DNA of 64,000 nucleotides from Microbacterium foliorum (GTDB lineage Bacteria > Actinomycetota > Actinomycetes > Actinomycetales > Microbacteriaceae), in the NCBI RefSeq assembly GCF_003367705.1, contig NZ_CP031425.1, positions 1,302,001 to 1,366,000 of the forward strand, in the 5' to 3' direction. This document shows, piece by piece, positions 25,836 through 39,177 of this stretch. The notes beneath the pieces were generated by a model. The model saw only the letters and a program-made list of their open reading frames with translations, was not told where the DNA came from and searched no databases. Position 1 is the stretch's first letter; every line of letters begins with the position of its first letter. The position numbers and the translations under genes were made by a program.

Positions 25836-26728
25836 GTGCGGGAATCACGATCGACATCCTCCTTCCGTTCTACAGCCCGATCGATCGGGCATGGCCGGCC
25901 ATCGAATCCGTTCTGGCTCAGACTCATCAGAACTGGCGACTCGTGGTGGTCGACGACGCGTATCCGGAACAGGGCATGCGCGAGCGCCTGGTGGCGCTGG
26001 GAGATCCCCGGATCGAGTACGTGCGCAACCCGGAGAATCTCGGCCTCGCTCGGAACTTCAGTCGCTGTCTCGAGCTGGTCCGAGCCGACCACTTCGCCAT
26101 GCTGGGCGATGACGATCTACTGCATCCGACGTACGTCGAGAGCATCGCCGCGCAGTTGGACGCGCATCCCCAGGTGGACATCGTCCAGCCCGGAGTGCGG
26201 GTGATCGACGCCGAGGGCAATCAGGTCCTGCCGCTGGGCGATCGGATCAAAGCGGTTCTCCGACCCCGCGGTGGTCGCTCGGGCACGGTGCTGACGGGCG
26301 AGTCGATGGCCGAGAGTCTGATGCGAGCGGATTGGGCCTACTTCCCGTCGCTGGTCTGGCGGACGACCACCGCGCGGGGGCTCGGCTTCCGCGACGAGTA
26401 TGCCGTCGCTCTCGACTACGGGCTCCTGCTGGACATCGCGCTCTCCGGTGGCTCCATCCTCGTCTACGACGACGTCGTCTTCGACTACCGACGTCACCGG
26501 GCATCCGTGTCCTCGGTGACGGCGACGTCGGGCGTCCGTTTCGAGCAGGAGCGGGAGTTCTCGCTCGCGTTCGCGGATGCGATGTCGTCGCGGGGGTGGA
26601 GCCGCGCCGCGCGCATCGGCCGCCGCCGCATCATCTCCCGACTGCACGCGGCGGTCGAGACACTCGGCGCTCTCGTCGCCGGCGATGTGCGCCGCAGTCG
26701 CGCCCTGCTGCGCTTCGTCGTCAGCTGA
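25832..26728 (+). CDS. Family 2 glycosyltransferase
   Basis: The 298-residue protein begins ITIDILLPFYSPIDRAWPAIESVL and has LVVVDDAYPEQ, NPENLGLARNFSRCLEL and FAMLGDDDLLHP, with the DDD metal-binding motif near residue 93. The C-terminal third has YGLLLDIALSGGSILVYDD and a basic amphipathic tail that could lie on the membrane. The ATG at 25832 overlaps the stop of the previous glycosyltransferase; the in-frame extension to 25565 is a shadow. Sugar and linkage are unknown. Confidence 0.86.
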   Translation: MSAGITIDILLPFYSPIDRAWPAIESVLAQTHQNWRLVVVDDAYPEQGMRERLVALGDPRIEYVRNPENLGLARNFSRCLELVRADHFAMLGDDDLLHPTYVESIAAQLDAHPQVDIVQPGVRVIDAEGNQVLPLGDRIKAVLRPRGGRSGTVLTGESMAESLMRADWAYFPSLVWRTTTARGLGFRDEYAVALDYGLLLDIALSGGSILVYDDVVFDYRRHRASVSSVTATSGVRFEQEREFSLAFADAMSSRGWSRAARIGRRRIISRLHAAVETLGALVAGDVRRSRALLRFVVS

Positions 26729-26760
26729 GCCGGCGACGTCTCGCTGCGGCTCAGCGGGGA

Positions 26761-27165
26761 TCAGGACGCGTCAGCGTCTGTGCCGTGAGAGGGGCCAGGA
26801 TGACGGGCGGTCTCGAGGTCGTCGATGCGTCGTGTCAGCGCGTCGATCTCGGTGCGAGCGAGTGCGGCCTCTTCTGCAACCCGCCGCATCTCGTCCTCCG
26901 TGTGCGAGAGCTCCCACGACAGATGCAGTGCCACCGCGAGCAGGAGCACGATCGCGAGCGAGAACAGCAGATTCGCCGGAACTTGGACACCCAGCAGCGC
27001 CGTCGCCCAGATGAGCAACCCGGGCATGAGGCCCAGGAGCAGCACGCACACCGCGATGAGGATCCACATCACGGCGTACTTCTCGCGCAGTCTCCGCGCG
27101 AGCAGCATCCACAGGACGATCACGAGGATGATGACGGCCATCCCGATCCCGGCGGCGACGATCAT
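26761..27165 (-). CDS. DUF2304 membrane protein
   Basis: From the ATG at 27165 the protein is 134 residues with three membrane helices (about 1-20, 32-55, 62-85) and a C-terminal coiled coil (EDEMRRVAEEAALARTEIDALTRRIDDLE). This is the DUF2304 layout. Such proteins are usually encoded with a polyprenyl-phosphate glycosyltransferase, as here through an ATGA overlap, and are thought to help it at the membrane, though the mechanism is unknown. The reading to 27510 extends into the partner gene and is rejected. Confidence 0.82.
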   Translation of the reverse strand: MIVAAGIGMAVIILVIVLWMLLARRLREKYAVMWILIAVCVLLLGLMPGLLIWATALLGVQVPANLLFSLAIVLLLAVALHLSWELSHTEDEMRRVAEEAALARTEIDALTRRIDDLETARHPGPSHGTDADAS

Positions 27166-27905
27166 GGCTGCTCCGATCGAGCGACGGCCTGAGCGCGTCG
27201 GGGGCCGCGCAACAGTGCGAGTGCGAGCGCAAACACCGAGCGCAGAAGGTAGATGGAGGCTCCGACGGGCCCCTTGCTCGGGGTGCCGTGCACCCGTGCG
27301 CGCATGGCGACCGGCACCTGGGTCACGACGAGCCCCGAGTGACATGCCGCGACGAGCGAATCTATGGTGTCTCCGAGGTATTCCGCGGGGTAGTACGCGA
27401 TGTACTGCGCGAGGGCGCGCTCGTTGGCCGCCCGGAATCCGCTCGTGACATCGGTCAGCCGCGTCTTGGCGACTCGCGACACGGTGCGGGCGAGGAAGAG
27501 CATCGCCCATTTGCGCGGCCCTCCGACGGAGTAGTCGCCGACTTCGGCGAAACGTGCGCCGATCGAGATGTCCGCATGCGCCAGCCCTCCGAGAACCCGC
27601 GCGATGTCCGCCGGGTTGTGTTGGCCGTCGGCATCCACCTGGATCACCTGCCGGTAGCCGTGGCGATGCGCGTAGGTGAAGCCGGTGCGCATCGCGCCAC
27701 CGACCCCGAGGTTGAAGGGGAGCGAGATCACGGTCGCACCGGCGGCGCGCGCCACCTCGGCCGTGTCGTCAGCCGAGCCGTCGTCGACTACCACGACGTC
27801 GTAGGACGGGCTGGCTTGGCGGACCTCTGCGACGGTGTTCCCGACATTACGGGCCTCGTTCCATGCGGGAACGATGATCAGCACTCGATCAGGCAGTGTC
27901 GTCAT
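27162..27905 (-). CDS. DPM1-like polyprenyl-phosphate glycosyltransferase (GT2)
   Basis: The 247-residue enzyme has VLIIVPAWNEARNVGNTVAEV, DVVVVDDGSADDT, LPFNLGVGGAMRTGF and QVDADGQHNPADI, which carries the DxD motif. This is the dolichol-phosphate-mannose synthase type, here without C-terminal membrane helices. The DUF2304 partner probably supplies the membrane part. It should load mannose or glucose onto polyprenyl phosphate for use by GT-C enzymes outside, such as the DUF6541-type protein at 19456. TAGACT (27920-27915) lies 9 nt before the ATG. Confidence 0.87.
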   Translation of the reverse strand: MTTLPDRVLIIVPAWNEARNVGNTVAEVRQASPSYDVVVVDDGSADDTAEVARAAGATVISLPFNLGVGGAMRTGFTYAHRHGYRQVIQVDADGQHNPADIARVLGGLAHADISIGARFAEVGDYSVGGPRKWAMLFLARTVSRVAKTRLTDVTSGFRAANERALAQYIAYYPAEYLGDTIDSLVAACHSGLVVTQVPVAMRARVHGTPSKGPVGASIYLLRSVFALALALLRGPRRAQAVARSEQP

Positions 27906-27914
27906 AATCCGTTC

Positions 27915-27920
27915 AGTCTA
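27915..27920 (-). promoter_or_regulatory. Probable -10 (TAGACT) of GT2-DUF2304 pair
   Basis: TAGACT on the minus strand is 9 nt before the ATG at 27905, giving at most a few untranslated bases. Confidence 0.4.
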
Positions 27921-28001
27921 CCGGGATGGTCGGGTGCGCTGCGGCGGCGGAGCCGACGTCTCGCCAGCTGTGTCATTCGATGCGCCGGCTTCAGAGGTCG
28001 A

Positions 28002-30278
28002 TCAGGGGGAGGGCTCGGCAGGGTCGCCGATCGGGTAGTCCGCCGCCTCGTCCGCCGGGATCTCGATGATCGGCGGAAGCTGACCGCTTCCTCGGCGGAG
28101 AAGGTCCTCCTCGCTGGTGATGTGGTGCAGTGCGTCCGACGAGTAGACGAAGACGTCTGCGCGGTCGGCGAAGCGCACGAGGTCACCCTCGCGCAGGAGC
28201 GGCGTGCCGAACGAGAACGACGCGCGGAACTGTTCGGGAAGAGTCTGGATCGGCGGCACGACGCCACCGCCCAGGCGCAGCAGCGTCACGTAGTCCTGCA
28301 CGTGCTGCAGGACGTTGCCTGTGCGCTGGCGATAGATCTCACCGCGTCCTGCGAAGGTGATGAATGCGCCCTGCGCCAAATACGGTGCTCCCTTGGCGAA
28401 GGCGGCGATCGTCGCATTCGACCAGGTCGCTGTATACGGGGACTTGCCGCCGCTGAGCTCGAGAAGTCGCTGCCCCGATTGCACGTGTCGGATTCTGCCG
28501 CTCTCGAGCGAGTAGATCGGGTCCGCGCTCTTCGACTTGACGAACACTGCCGACGAGATGGTCGTGCTGCTGCGCGGCAGCACTGCGCAGACGGAGGCCG
28601 GCAGCGCCGTTCCCTTGCCGCTCCTGGCCGGGTTCGCCACAGTGGTCATCTTTCCCCCGTCGACCACCAGAGTCTTTGCCGCGCAGGAGACCAGAGGCGC
28701 CAGAGCCGTCGATTTGTCGTAGCCGGCGAAGGTGCCCTTCACCACGGGTTCGAAAGCGGTGATGCCGGCGTCTGCAGCCATGTCCCAGCTCGGGATGTGG
28801 GTGAGGTCGGCGCCGTTGCCGACGATGTAGACCTCGTCGCGGGAGTTCTCCTTGACGAGGGTTCCCGGAGCGAGGAATGCCCGGCCGAGAGGCGGGAAGG
28901 CGGCGTTGCCCGCGGGGAGGACGGCGACGTAGTCCTTCGCCTTCGCACGCTCCAACTTCCATGCGAGGCCGTTCGCGATGTGGCGCCTCTGGCCGTTCTC
29001 CCATTTGTAGTAGTCGGGGGAGTCCTCCGACCGGAAGTAGTCTCCGACCGGGACGCCGGTGGGATAGGCGTTCAACAGCAGCGGGGTCAGCGGCGTGTAG
29101 TCGTCCACGCGCATGCCGTAGCGGGAGATGAGCGCTTCTGTGGCGAAATGGTGCTTCGTGCCATCCGGCTGAAGCAGATAGATCCCGCCGTCGCGCGCGT
29201 CACGCACGAGACGGATGAACCTGTTCCCGGTGGGAAGGGAGGCGATGTACGACGGCGAGACCGTCTGCACCTCGCCGACTCGGGTGGTGAGGACGCGGAG
29301 GTCTGCCGGGTTCGTGATGTAGTGCTTCGTGCGTCCCGACAGCAGATACACAGCGCCGGTGTCGGAGGCCCGGACGAGATTCGAGCTCGGTCCTTGAGTG
29401 CTGCCGAACCAGTCGGTGAAGTAGTTGTGGAAATTCCGATTCCCGTACGCGGAGCAGGCGTCTCCCGAGCCGTAGCCCGCGCGCAGCGCTGCGGCGTTCG
29501 GCTGGTACGGCGTGTAGTAGTAGAGCGCCGCGGTGGCGGCGTTCTCGACGTAGACCGGCCCGCGACCGCATGAGGCGATCGGGTTGTACAGGATGTTCCA
29601 GGTCTTGCCAGGGGCGTAGTACGTGAAGTACCGACCCTCGGTGTAGATCTTCATCTGCCGGCCCGCGCCGTAGATCTGGTAGAAGAAACCGGCGAACGCC
29701 GGGTCGCAGGGGGCGGTGTCCGGGCATCCCTGCCCCAGCGCCATCGAGTATCGCCAGTCGCTCGGCCACGTGTGCGTGATCAGGCTCTGTTCCTTCTGGA
29801 GCATGACGATGAAGACCTGGGGGTTGATCCCGCAGGACTGCGCGACCTTGTAGATGATCGTCGCGGCGGATTCGTTGCCGCTGCCCTGGTAGCCGTTGCA
29901 GTACTGGTCAGCAGCCCGGTTCGGCGTGTTCTGACGGTAGTCCTTGAGGCAGACGTACCCGGAGCGGCACGAGGACACCTTCGACCGGAAGAACGAGTCG
30001 ATGCTGGCCGCCGTCATCGTCGAGCTGTCGAAGAAGACCTCGTCGGAGATAATCTTCCCCGGGCGGAACCCGTCGGTGACGAGCGCCTTCACGGGGGATC
30101 CCGATGCGGCACGTGCGGCGGCGGCGGTGGCGGACACCCCGGTCGTCGCCGATGTCTCCGTTCCCGGCACCGAAGCACTGGCCGGGCTCGCCACGAGGAG
30201 CGAGGCGGCGAAGATGACGGCGGCGGTGCTCGCGAGGAGCGCGCGCAGACGGGGGCGTGAGGACGTGGGGCGGGTCAC
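28002..30278 (-). CDS. Secreted hemagglutinin-like protein: lysozyme-like domain plus beta repeats
   Basis: The 758-residue protein has a signal peptide (1-36). Residues about 62-293 form a cysteine-containing domain with [20 protein letters not shown] followed by LQKEQSL (E163) and [10 protein letters not shown], an arrangement reminiscent of lytic transglycosylase and lysozyme-fold enzymes. From about 300 to the end there are seven degenerate repeats of about 55-60 residues with the theme (L/F)VR....(V/I)Y.L..G..HHI....L, for example at 301, 357, 415, 474, 579, 639 and 700. Related proteins are often labelled hemagglutinin. It is probably exported and binds or remodels a surface glycan; function is inferred only. 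GTG start with CACAAT 7 nt upstream. Confidence 0.75.
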   Translation of the reverse strand: MTRPTSSRPRLRALLASTAAVIFAASLLVASPASASVPGTETSATTGVSATAAAARAASGSPVKALVTDGFRPGKIISDEVFFDSSTMTAASIDSFFRSKVSSCRSGYVCLKDYRQNTPNRAADQYCNGYQGSGNESAATIIYKVAQSCGINPQVFIVMLQKEQSLITHTWPSDWRYSMALGQGCPDTAPCDPAFAGFFYQIYGAGRQMKIYTEGRYFTYYAPGKTWNILYNPIASCGRGPVYVENAATAALYYYTPYQPNAAALRAGYGSGDACSAYGNRNFHNYFTDWFGSTQGPSSNLVRASDTGAVYLLSGRTKHYITNPADLRVLTTRVGEVQTVSPSYIASLPTGNRFIRLVRDARDGGIYLLQPDGTKHHFATEALISRYGMRVDDYTPLTPLLLNAYPTGVPVGDYFRSEDSPDYYKWENGQRRHIANGLAWKLERAKAKDYVAVLPAGNAAFPPLGRAFLAPGTLVKENSRDEVYIVGNGADLTHIPSWDMAADAGITAFEPVVKGTFAGYDKSTALAPLVSCAAKTLVVDGGKMTTVANPARSGKGTALPASVCAVLPRSSTTISSAVFVKSKSADPIYSLESGRIRHVQSGQRLLELSGGKSPYTATWSNATIAAFAKGAPYLAQGAFITFAGRGEIYRQRTGNVLQHVQDYVTLLRLGGGVVPPIQTLPEQFRASFSFGTPLLREGDLVRFADRADVFVYSSDALHHITSEEDLLRRGSGQLPPIIEIPADEAADYPIGDPAEPSP

Positions 30279-30285
30279 CCTGCCT

Positions 30286-30291
30286 ATTGTG
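30286..30291 (-). promoter_or_regulatory. Possible -10 (CACAAT) of hemagglutinin-like gene
   Basis: CACAAT on the minus strand is 7 nt before the GTG at 30278. GGCAGG next to the start is an alternative, poorly spaced ribosome site. Confidence 0.3.
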
Positions 30292-30375
30292 GCGCAAAGT
30301 AACAGATGTTGCCACTGTGATTCGTGTGACGCAAGTCAACATGCCGAGGATCCCAACCTTTCAGGCAGGATGTGG

Positions 30376-30381
30376 CACGAT
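30376..30381 (+). promoter_or_regulatory. Possible -10 (CACGAT), leaderless rmlA
   Basis: CACGAT lies exactly 6 nt before the GTG at 30388, the start that also gives the N-terminus expected for RmlA. Confidence 0.35.
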
Positions 30382-30387
30382 ATGGGG

Positions 30388-32255
<1,868 letters not shown>

Positions 32256-32261
32256 CCGACC

Positions 32262-33677
32262 GTGGCTGAGATCGCGTTCGGCAAGAAGCTGGGCATCGTG
32301 GAGACCGGAATCCCCGGACTCGTCGTCTTCGACCTCCCGGTGCACGGCGACTCGCGCGGCTGGTTCAAGGAGAACTGGCAGCGCGAGAAGATGACCGCAC
32401 TCGGCCTCGACGACTTCGGCCCCGTGCAGAACAACATCTCGTTCAACGACGCTGTCGGCACCACCCGCGGCATCCACGCGGAGCCCTGGGACAAGTGGGT
32501 CTCGGTCGCGACCGGGCGGATCTTCGGGGCCTGGGTGGATCTCCGCGAGGGCCCGACGTTCGGCGCGGTCTTCACCGCCGAGATCGACCCCTCGAAGGCG
32601 ATCTTCGTGCCGCGCGGAGTGGGCAACTCCTACCAGACGCTCGAGCCCGACACTGCCTACGCGTATCTCGTGAACGACCACTGGTCGCCGGAGGCGTCGT
32701 ACTCCTTCCTCAACCTCGCCGACGAGACCGCCGCGATCGCCTGGCCGATCGATCTCGCAGACGTCGAGATCTCGGAGAAGGACCTCGCGCATCCGCGTCT
32801 GGCGGATGTCACCCCGATCAGCGCGAAGAAGATCCTCGTGGTGGGCTCCGGCGGGCAGCTCGGGCGCGCGCTGCGCGACGAGTTCGGCGCCGCCGACCAC
32901 ATCGAATGGACCACCCGTGCGGAGTTCGACCTCGGCGATTCCGAGCTCCGCACCGCGCGGCGGTGGCGGGACTACGACGCCATCGTGAACGCGGGCGCGT
33001 ACACGGCGGTCGATCTCGCCGAGACCGCGGAGGGGCGCCGTGACGCATGGGCGGCCAACGCCTCGGGACCGGCGCGTCTGGCCTCGATCGCCGCCGAGTA
33101 CGGCGTCACGCTGGTGCATGTCTCGAGCGACTACGTGTTCGACGGCACCTCGACCCGCGCCTATCTCGAGGACAACGTGCTCTGCCCGCTCGGCGTGTAC
33201 GGGCAGTCGAAGGCGGCGGGGGATCTCGCCGTGGCCACGGCGCCGCGCCACTACATCCTGCGCACCTCGTGGGTCATCGGCGACGGCAAGAACTTCGTCA
33301 GGACGATGGCATCGCTCGCCGAGCGGGGGATCGACCCGAACGTCGTGGACGACCAGCGCGGGCGCCTCACATTCGCCTCGGAGATCGCCCGCGCGATCGC
33401 GCATCTCCTCCGCACGCGCGCGCCGTACGGCACGTATAACGTCAGCGGGTCGGGGGAGCCTCGCACGTGGGCCGAGCTCGCGGGAGACATCTTCGCGCTC
33501 ACCGGAGCGGATCGTGCGCGGGTGTCCGGGGTCAGCACCGAGACGTACTTCGCCGGTGCGACCGGGCCCGTGGCGCCGAGGCCGCTCAACAGCGTCCTGG
33601 ATCTCTCGAAGCTCGAGGCCACAGGCTTCGCGCCGCGTGACGCCGGAGAGCAGCTGAAGGAGTACCTGGCGTCGTGA
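32262..33677 (+). CDS. rmlC-rmlD: Bifunctional dTDP-4-keto sugar epimerase / dTDP-4-dehydrorhamnose reductase (RmlC-RmlD fusion)
   Basis: The 471-residue protein joins an RmlC-like cupin (1-180) to an RmlD reductase (about 187-471). In the first part H72 (RGIHAEPWDKW) and the nearby lysine are kept, but the position of the catalytic tyrosine in normal RmlC (the Y of AEYNP in the mycobacterial enzyme) reads tryptophan (W141, NDHWSPE). The second part has VVGSGGQLGRAL for NADPH, VNAGAYTAVDLAE, VSSDYVFDG and YGQSKAAGD with the YxxxK pair. Together with rmlA and rmlB this completes dTDP-L-rhamnose synthesis. The GTG is 6 bp after rmlB, and its stop overlaps the next gene by GTGA. Confidence 0.93.
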   Translation: MAEIAFGKKLGIVETGIPGLVVFDLPVHGDSRGWFKENWQREKMTALGLDDFGPVQNNISFNDAVGTTRGIHAEPWDKWVSVATGRIFGAWVDLREGPTFGAVFTAEIDPSKAIFVPRGVGNSYQTLEPDTAYAYLVNDHWSPEASYSFLNLADETAAIAWPIDLADVEISEKDLAHPRLADVTPISAKKILVVGSGGQLGRALRDEFGAADHIEWTTRAEFDLGDSELRTARRWRDYDAIVNAGAYTAVDLAETAEGRRDAWAANASGPARLASIAAEYGVTLVHVSSDYVFDGTSTRAYLEDNVLCPLGVYGQSKAAGDLAVATAPRHYILRTSWVIGDGKNFVRTMASLAERGIDPNVVDDQRGRLTFASEIARAIAHLLRTRAPYGTYNVSGSGEPRTWAELAGDIFALTGADRARVSGVSTETYFAGATGPVAPRPLNSVLDLSKLEATGFAPRDAGEQLKEYLAS

Positions 33678-35806
33678 GCGCGTCCGCCACGGCGGTCGCG
33701 ACCTCCCGAGCGTCTGCGCGCACGCGCAGATTCCGCACCGACATCCAGGCTCTGCGGGCTGTCGCGATCGGGCTGGTGGTGCTCAATCACCTCTGGCCCG
33801 ATCGCGTCCCCGGCGGATACGTGGGCGTCGACGTCTTCTTCGTCATATCCGGATTCCTCATCACCGGCCACCTGCTCTCCGAGACGGAGAGCACGGGGCG
33901 GGTGCGTCTCGCGGCGTTCTACGCACGCCGCATCAGGCGTCTGCTGCCCGCGGCGCTCACCGTCGTGTTCGTGACTCTTCTCGGCGTCTGGCTGCTGCTG
34001 CCCTTCACCCGGTGGACCGACAACGCGGTGCAGGCGCTGGCCAGCGTCTTCTATGTGGAGAACTGGACCCTCGCCGCGCTCTCGGTCGACTACTCGGCTC
34101 ACAACGCCGCCTCCAGCGCGGTGCAGCACTACTGGTCGCTGTCGGTCGAGGAGCAGTTCTACCTCGTCTGGCCTCTGCTCGTGCTCGCCGCCTCCGCGGC
34201 CGCCGTGCGCGCGGGCAGAGAGAGCGGCCGCCGGCGTCTGCTGCTGATCGTCGTGGCGACGGTCGCCGCCCTGTCCTTCGTCGCGGCGGTCGCCTACACC
34301 GCGGGATCACCGGCGCAGGCGTACTTCGTGACGTTCACGCGCGCATGGCAGTTCGCCGCCGGGGCGGCGATCGCCCTCCTGCCCGCGGGAATACTCGGTC
34401 GCTTGAACGCTCCGGCCGCGGCGGCGCTCTCCGCCGCCGGGTTTGCCGGCATCGCCGTCGCCGCGTTCGTGTTCGGGCCGCAGACCCCGTATCCCGGCGT
34501 CGCGGCCCTGCTCCCCGTGCTCGCGACCGCCGCTGTGATCATTGCCGGCACCGGTCGTCGAGCGCCGCTCTGGGCAGTGGCGCGGCTGACCGATGCCAGG
34601 CCGGTGCAATGGCTGGGAGAGGTTTCGTACTCGTTGTACCTGTGGCACTGGCCGTTGATCGTCCTGACACCTTTCGTGATCGGCGCGCCCCTATCTCTGT
34701 GGTCGAGGATCGGCATCCTCGCCGTCGCGCTCGTCCTTGCCTGGGGCAGCCGGCGCTGGATCGAGGTCCCCGCCCAGCGTGCGCGGTGGTGGCGCGGCAC
34801 GGGGCGCGCCTTCGCGGGCGCGGGCGTGATGATGGCGGTCGTGTCGCTCGTCGCGGTCCTGCTGCTGGGCGGGGCGGCATCCCGCTCTGCGACGGCCGAG
34901 GCCGCGCAGGAGTCCGGTGGTGCCTGTGTCGGATCGGCCGCACTCGCCGACCCTGGGCCGTGTGATCCGTCCGCCGCGGTCCTCGATCCTGTCGTGACCC
35001 AGGCGGATGCGTACTTCGCCCTCGCGCCGGAATGCGGAGAGCTCGGCGACGAGCTCGTGGTCGACGGCCGTCAGACCACGCGCGAGTGCGATTTCTCGAA
35101 TGGCGGAGCAGGGCCCCGTGTGTGGTTGGTCGGGGACTCTCACGCGGAGCAGTGGCAGGCCGCGGTGTTCCCCATCGCCCGCGCGGAGGGATGGCATCTC
35201 ACGATCAGCTCGTTCCCCGGCTGTCCGCCGGCGGATGTCGCGTTCGTCGGTTTCGACTCCGCCTGGGGTCCGGCCGACTACCTGAGGTGTCGCGACTGGT
35301 CGGCCGCGTTGTCCGACGAGCTCGTCGCGGAGAAGCCCGACCTCATCGTCACCTCGATGGCCGCTCGACAGCAGCTCGTCGACGACGGCAGCGGCCTCCC
35401 GGCGAATGAGCAGTTCGCCGAGGGACTTCGGCGCGCGTGGAGCCGCTGGATCGACTCGGGCAGCGCCGTCGTCGCCATTGCCGACACCCCTCTCAACGGC
35501 GACGTCCGTGATCTCGACTGCATCCTGTTGAACGCCGAATCGCCGGATGCGTGCGCCGTTCCGCGCGCAGCGGCGATGCCCTCCGACCCTGTGTCCGACG
35601 CGGCGAAGGACCCGCTGGCCGGCCTCTGGCCGGCGGATCTCACCGACCTGCTCTGCGACGAGGCGGAGTGCTTCGCAGCGGTCGGCGGAGAACCGGTCTT
35701 CTACGATGCAGATCACCTGAGCAGCGCCTACGCTGCGACACTCAGTGACGCACTGCGCGAGGTCATCGACGACGCCCTCGAGGCCTCTCGGCCCGCTCGG
35801 CCCTGA
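33674..35806 (+). CDS. OatA-like membrane acyltransferase with SGNH domain
   Basis: The 710-residue protein has an N-terminal acyltransferase-3 domain (about 15-390) with RFRTDIQALRAVAIGLVVLNH, FFVISGFLIT, RRIRRLLPA and about ten helices, then an extracellular SGNH esterase-like domain with the nucleophile in GDSHAEQW (S489) and the DADH dyad (D678, H681). This is the OatA/LPS O-acetylase layout: the membrane part brings an acyl group across and the SGNH part transfers it to a glycan. GTGA overlap with the rmlCD stop suggests that it modifies the rhamnose-containing polymer. Confidence 0.9.
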   Translation: MSASATAVATSRASARTRRFRTDIQALRAVAIGLVVLNHLWPDRVPGGYVGVDVFFVISGFLITGHLLSETESTGRVRLAAFYARRIRRLLPAALTVVFVTLLGVWLLLPFTRWTDNAVQALASVFYVENWTLAALSVDYSAHNAASSAVQHYWSLSVEEQFYLVWPLLVLAASAAAVRAGRESGRRRLLLIVVATVAALSFVAAVAYTAGSPAQAYFVTFTRAWQFAAGAAIALLPAGILGRLNAPAAAALSAAGFAGIAVAAFVFGPQTPYPGVAALLPVLATAAVIIAGTGRRAPLWAVARLTDARPVQWLGEVSYSLYLWHWPLIVLTPFVIGAPLSLWSRIGILAVALVLAWGSRRWIEVPAQRARWWRGTGRAFAGAGVMMAVVSLVAVLLLGGAASRSATAEAAQESGGACVGSAALADPGPCDPSAAVLDPVVTQADAYFALAPECGELGDELVVDGRQTTRECDFSNGGAGPRVWLVGDSHAEQWQAAVFPIARAEGWHLTISSFPGCPPADVAFVGFDSAWGPADYLRCRDWSAALSDELVAEKPDLIVTSMAARQQLVDDGSGLPANEQFAEGLRRAWSRWIDSGSAVVAIADTPLNGDVRDLDCILLNAESPDACAVPRAAAMPSDPVSDAAKDPLAGLWPADLTDLLCDEAECFAAVGGEPVFYDADHLSSAYAATLSDALREVIDDALEASRPARP

Positions 35807-35832
35807 CCGACCGGGCGGGATCCCCTCTGCGA

Positions 35833-35838
35833 TATTCT
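35833..35838 (+). promoter_or_regulatory. Probable -10 (TATTCT) before second acyltransferase
   Basis: TATTCT in the 107-bp gap would give a leader of about 70 nt before the ATG at 35914, which has its own GGAG ribosome site. This contrasts with the leaderless neighbours. Confidence 0.4.
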
Positions 35839-35913
35839 GGAGGGAACCCGTCTCCGTCACCCGAAACGGCGGAGATCCACGCAGCGGCCGAGCGAGCCGG
35901 CAGGAGTGCCTCC

Positions 35914-39166
<3,253 letters not shown>

Positions 39167-39177
39167 CGGGACTCCCC

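Noticed and set aside
27288..29573. 761-residue plus-strand open frame
   Set aside because: It is antisense to the GT2 and hemagglutinin-like genes and has no domain or start signal.
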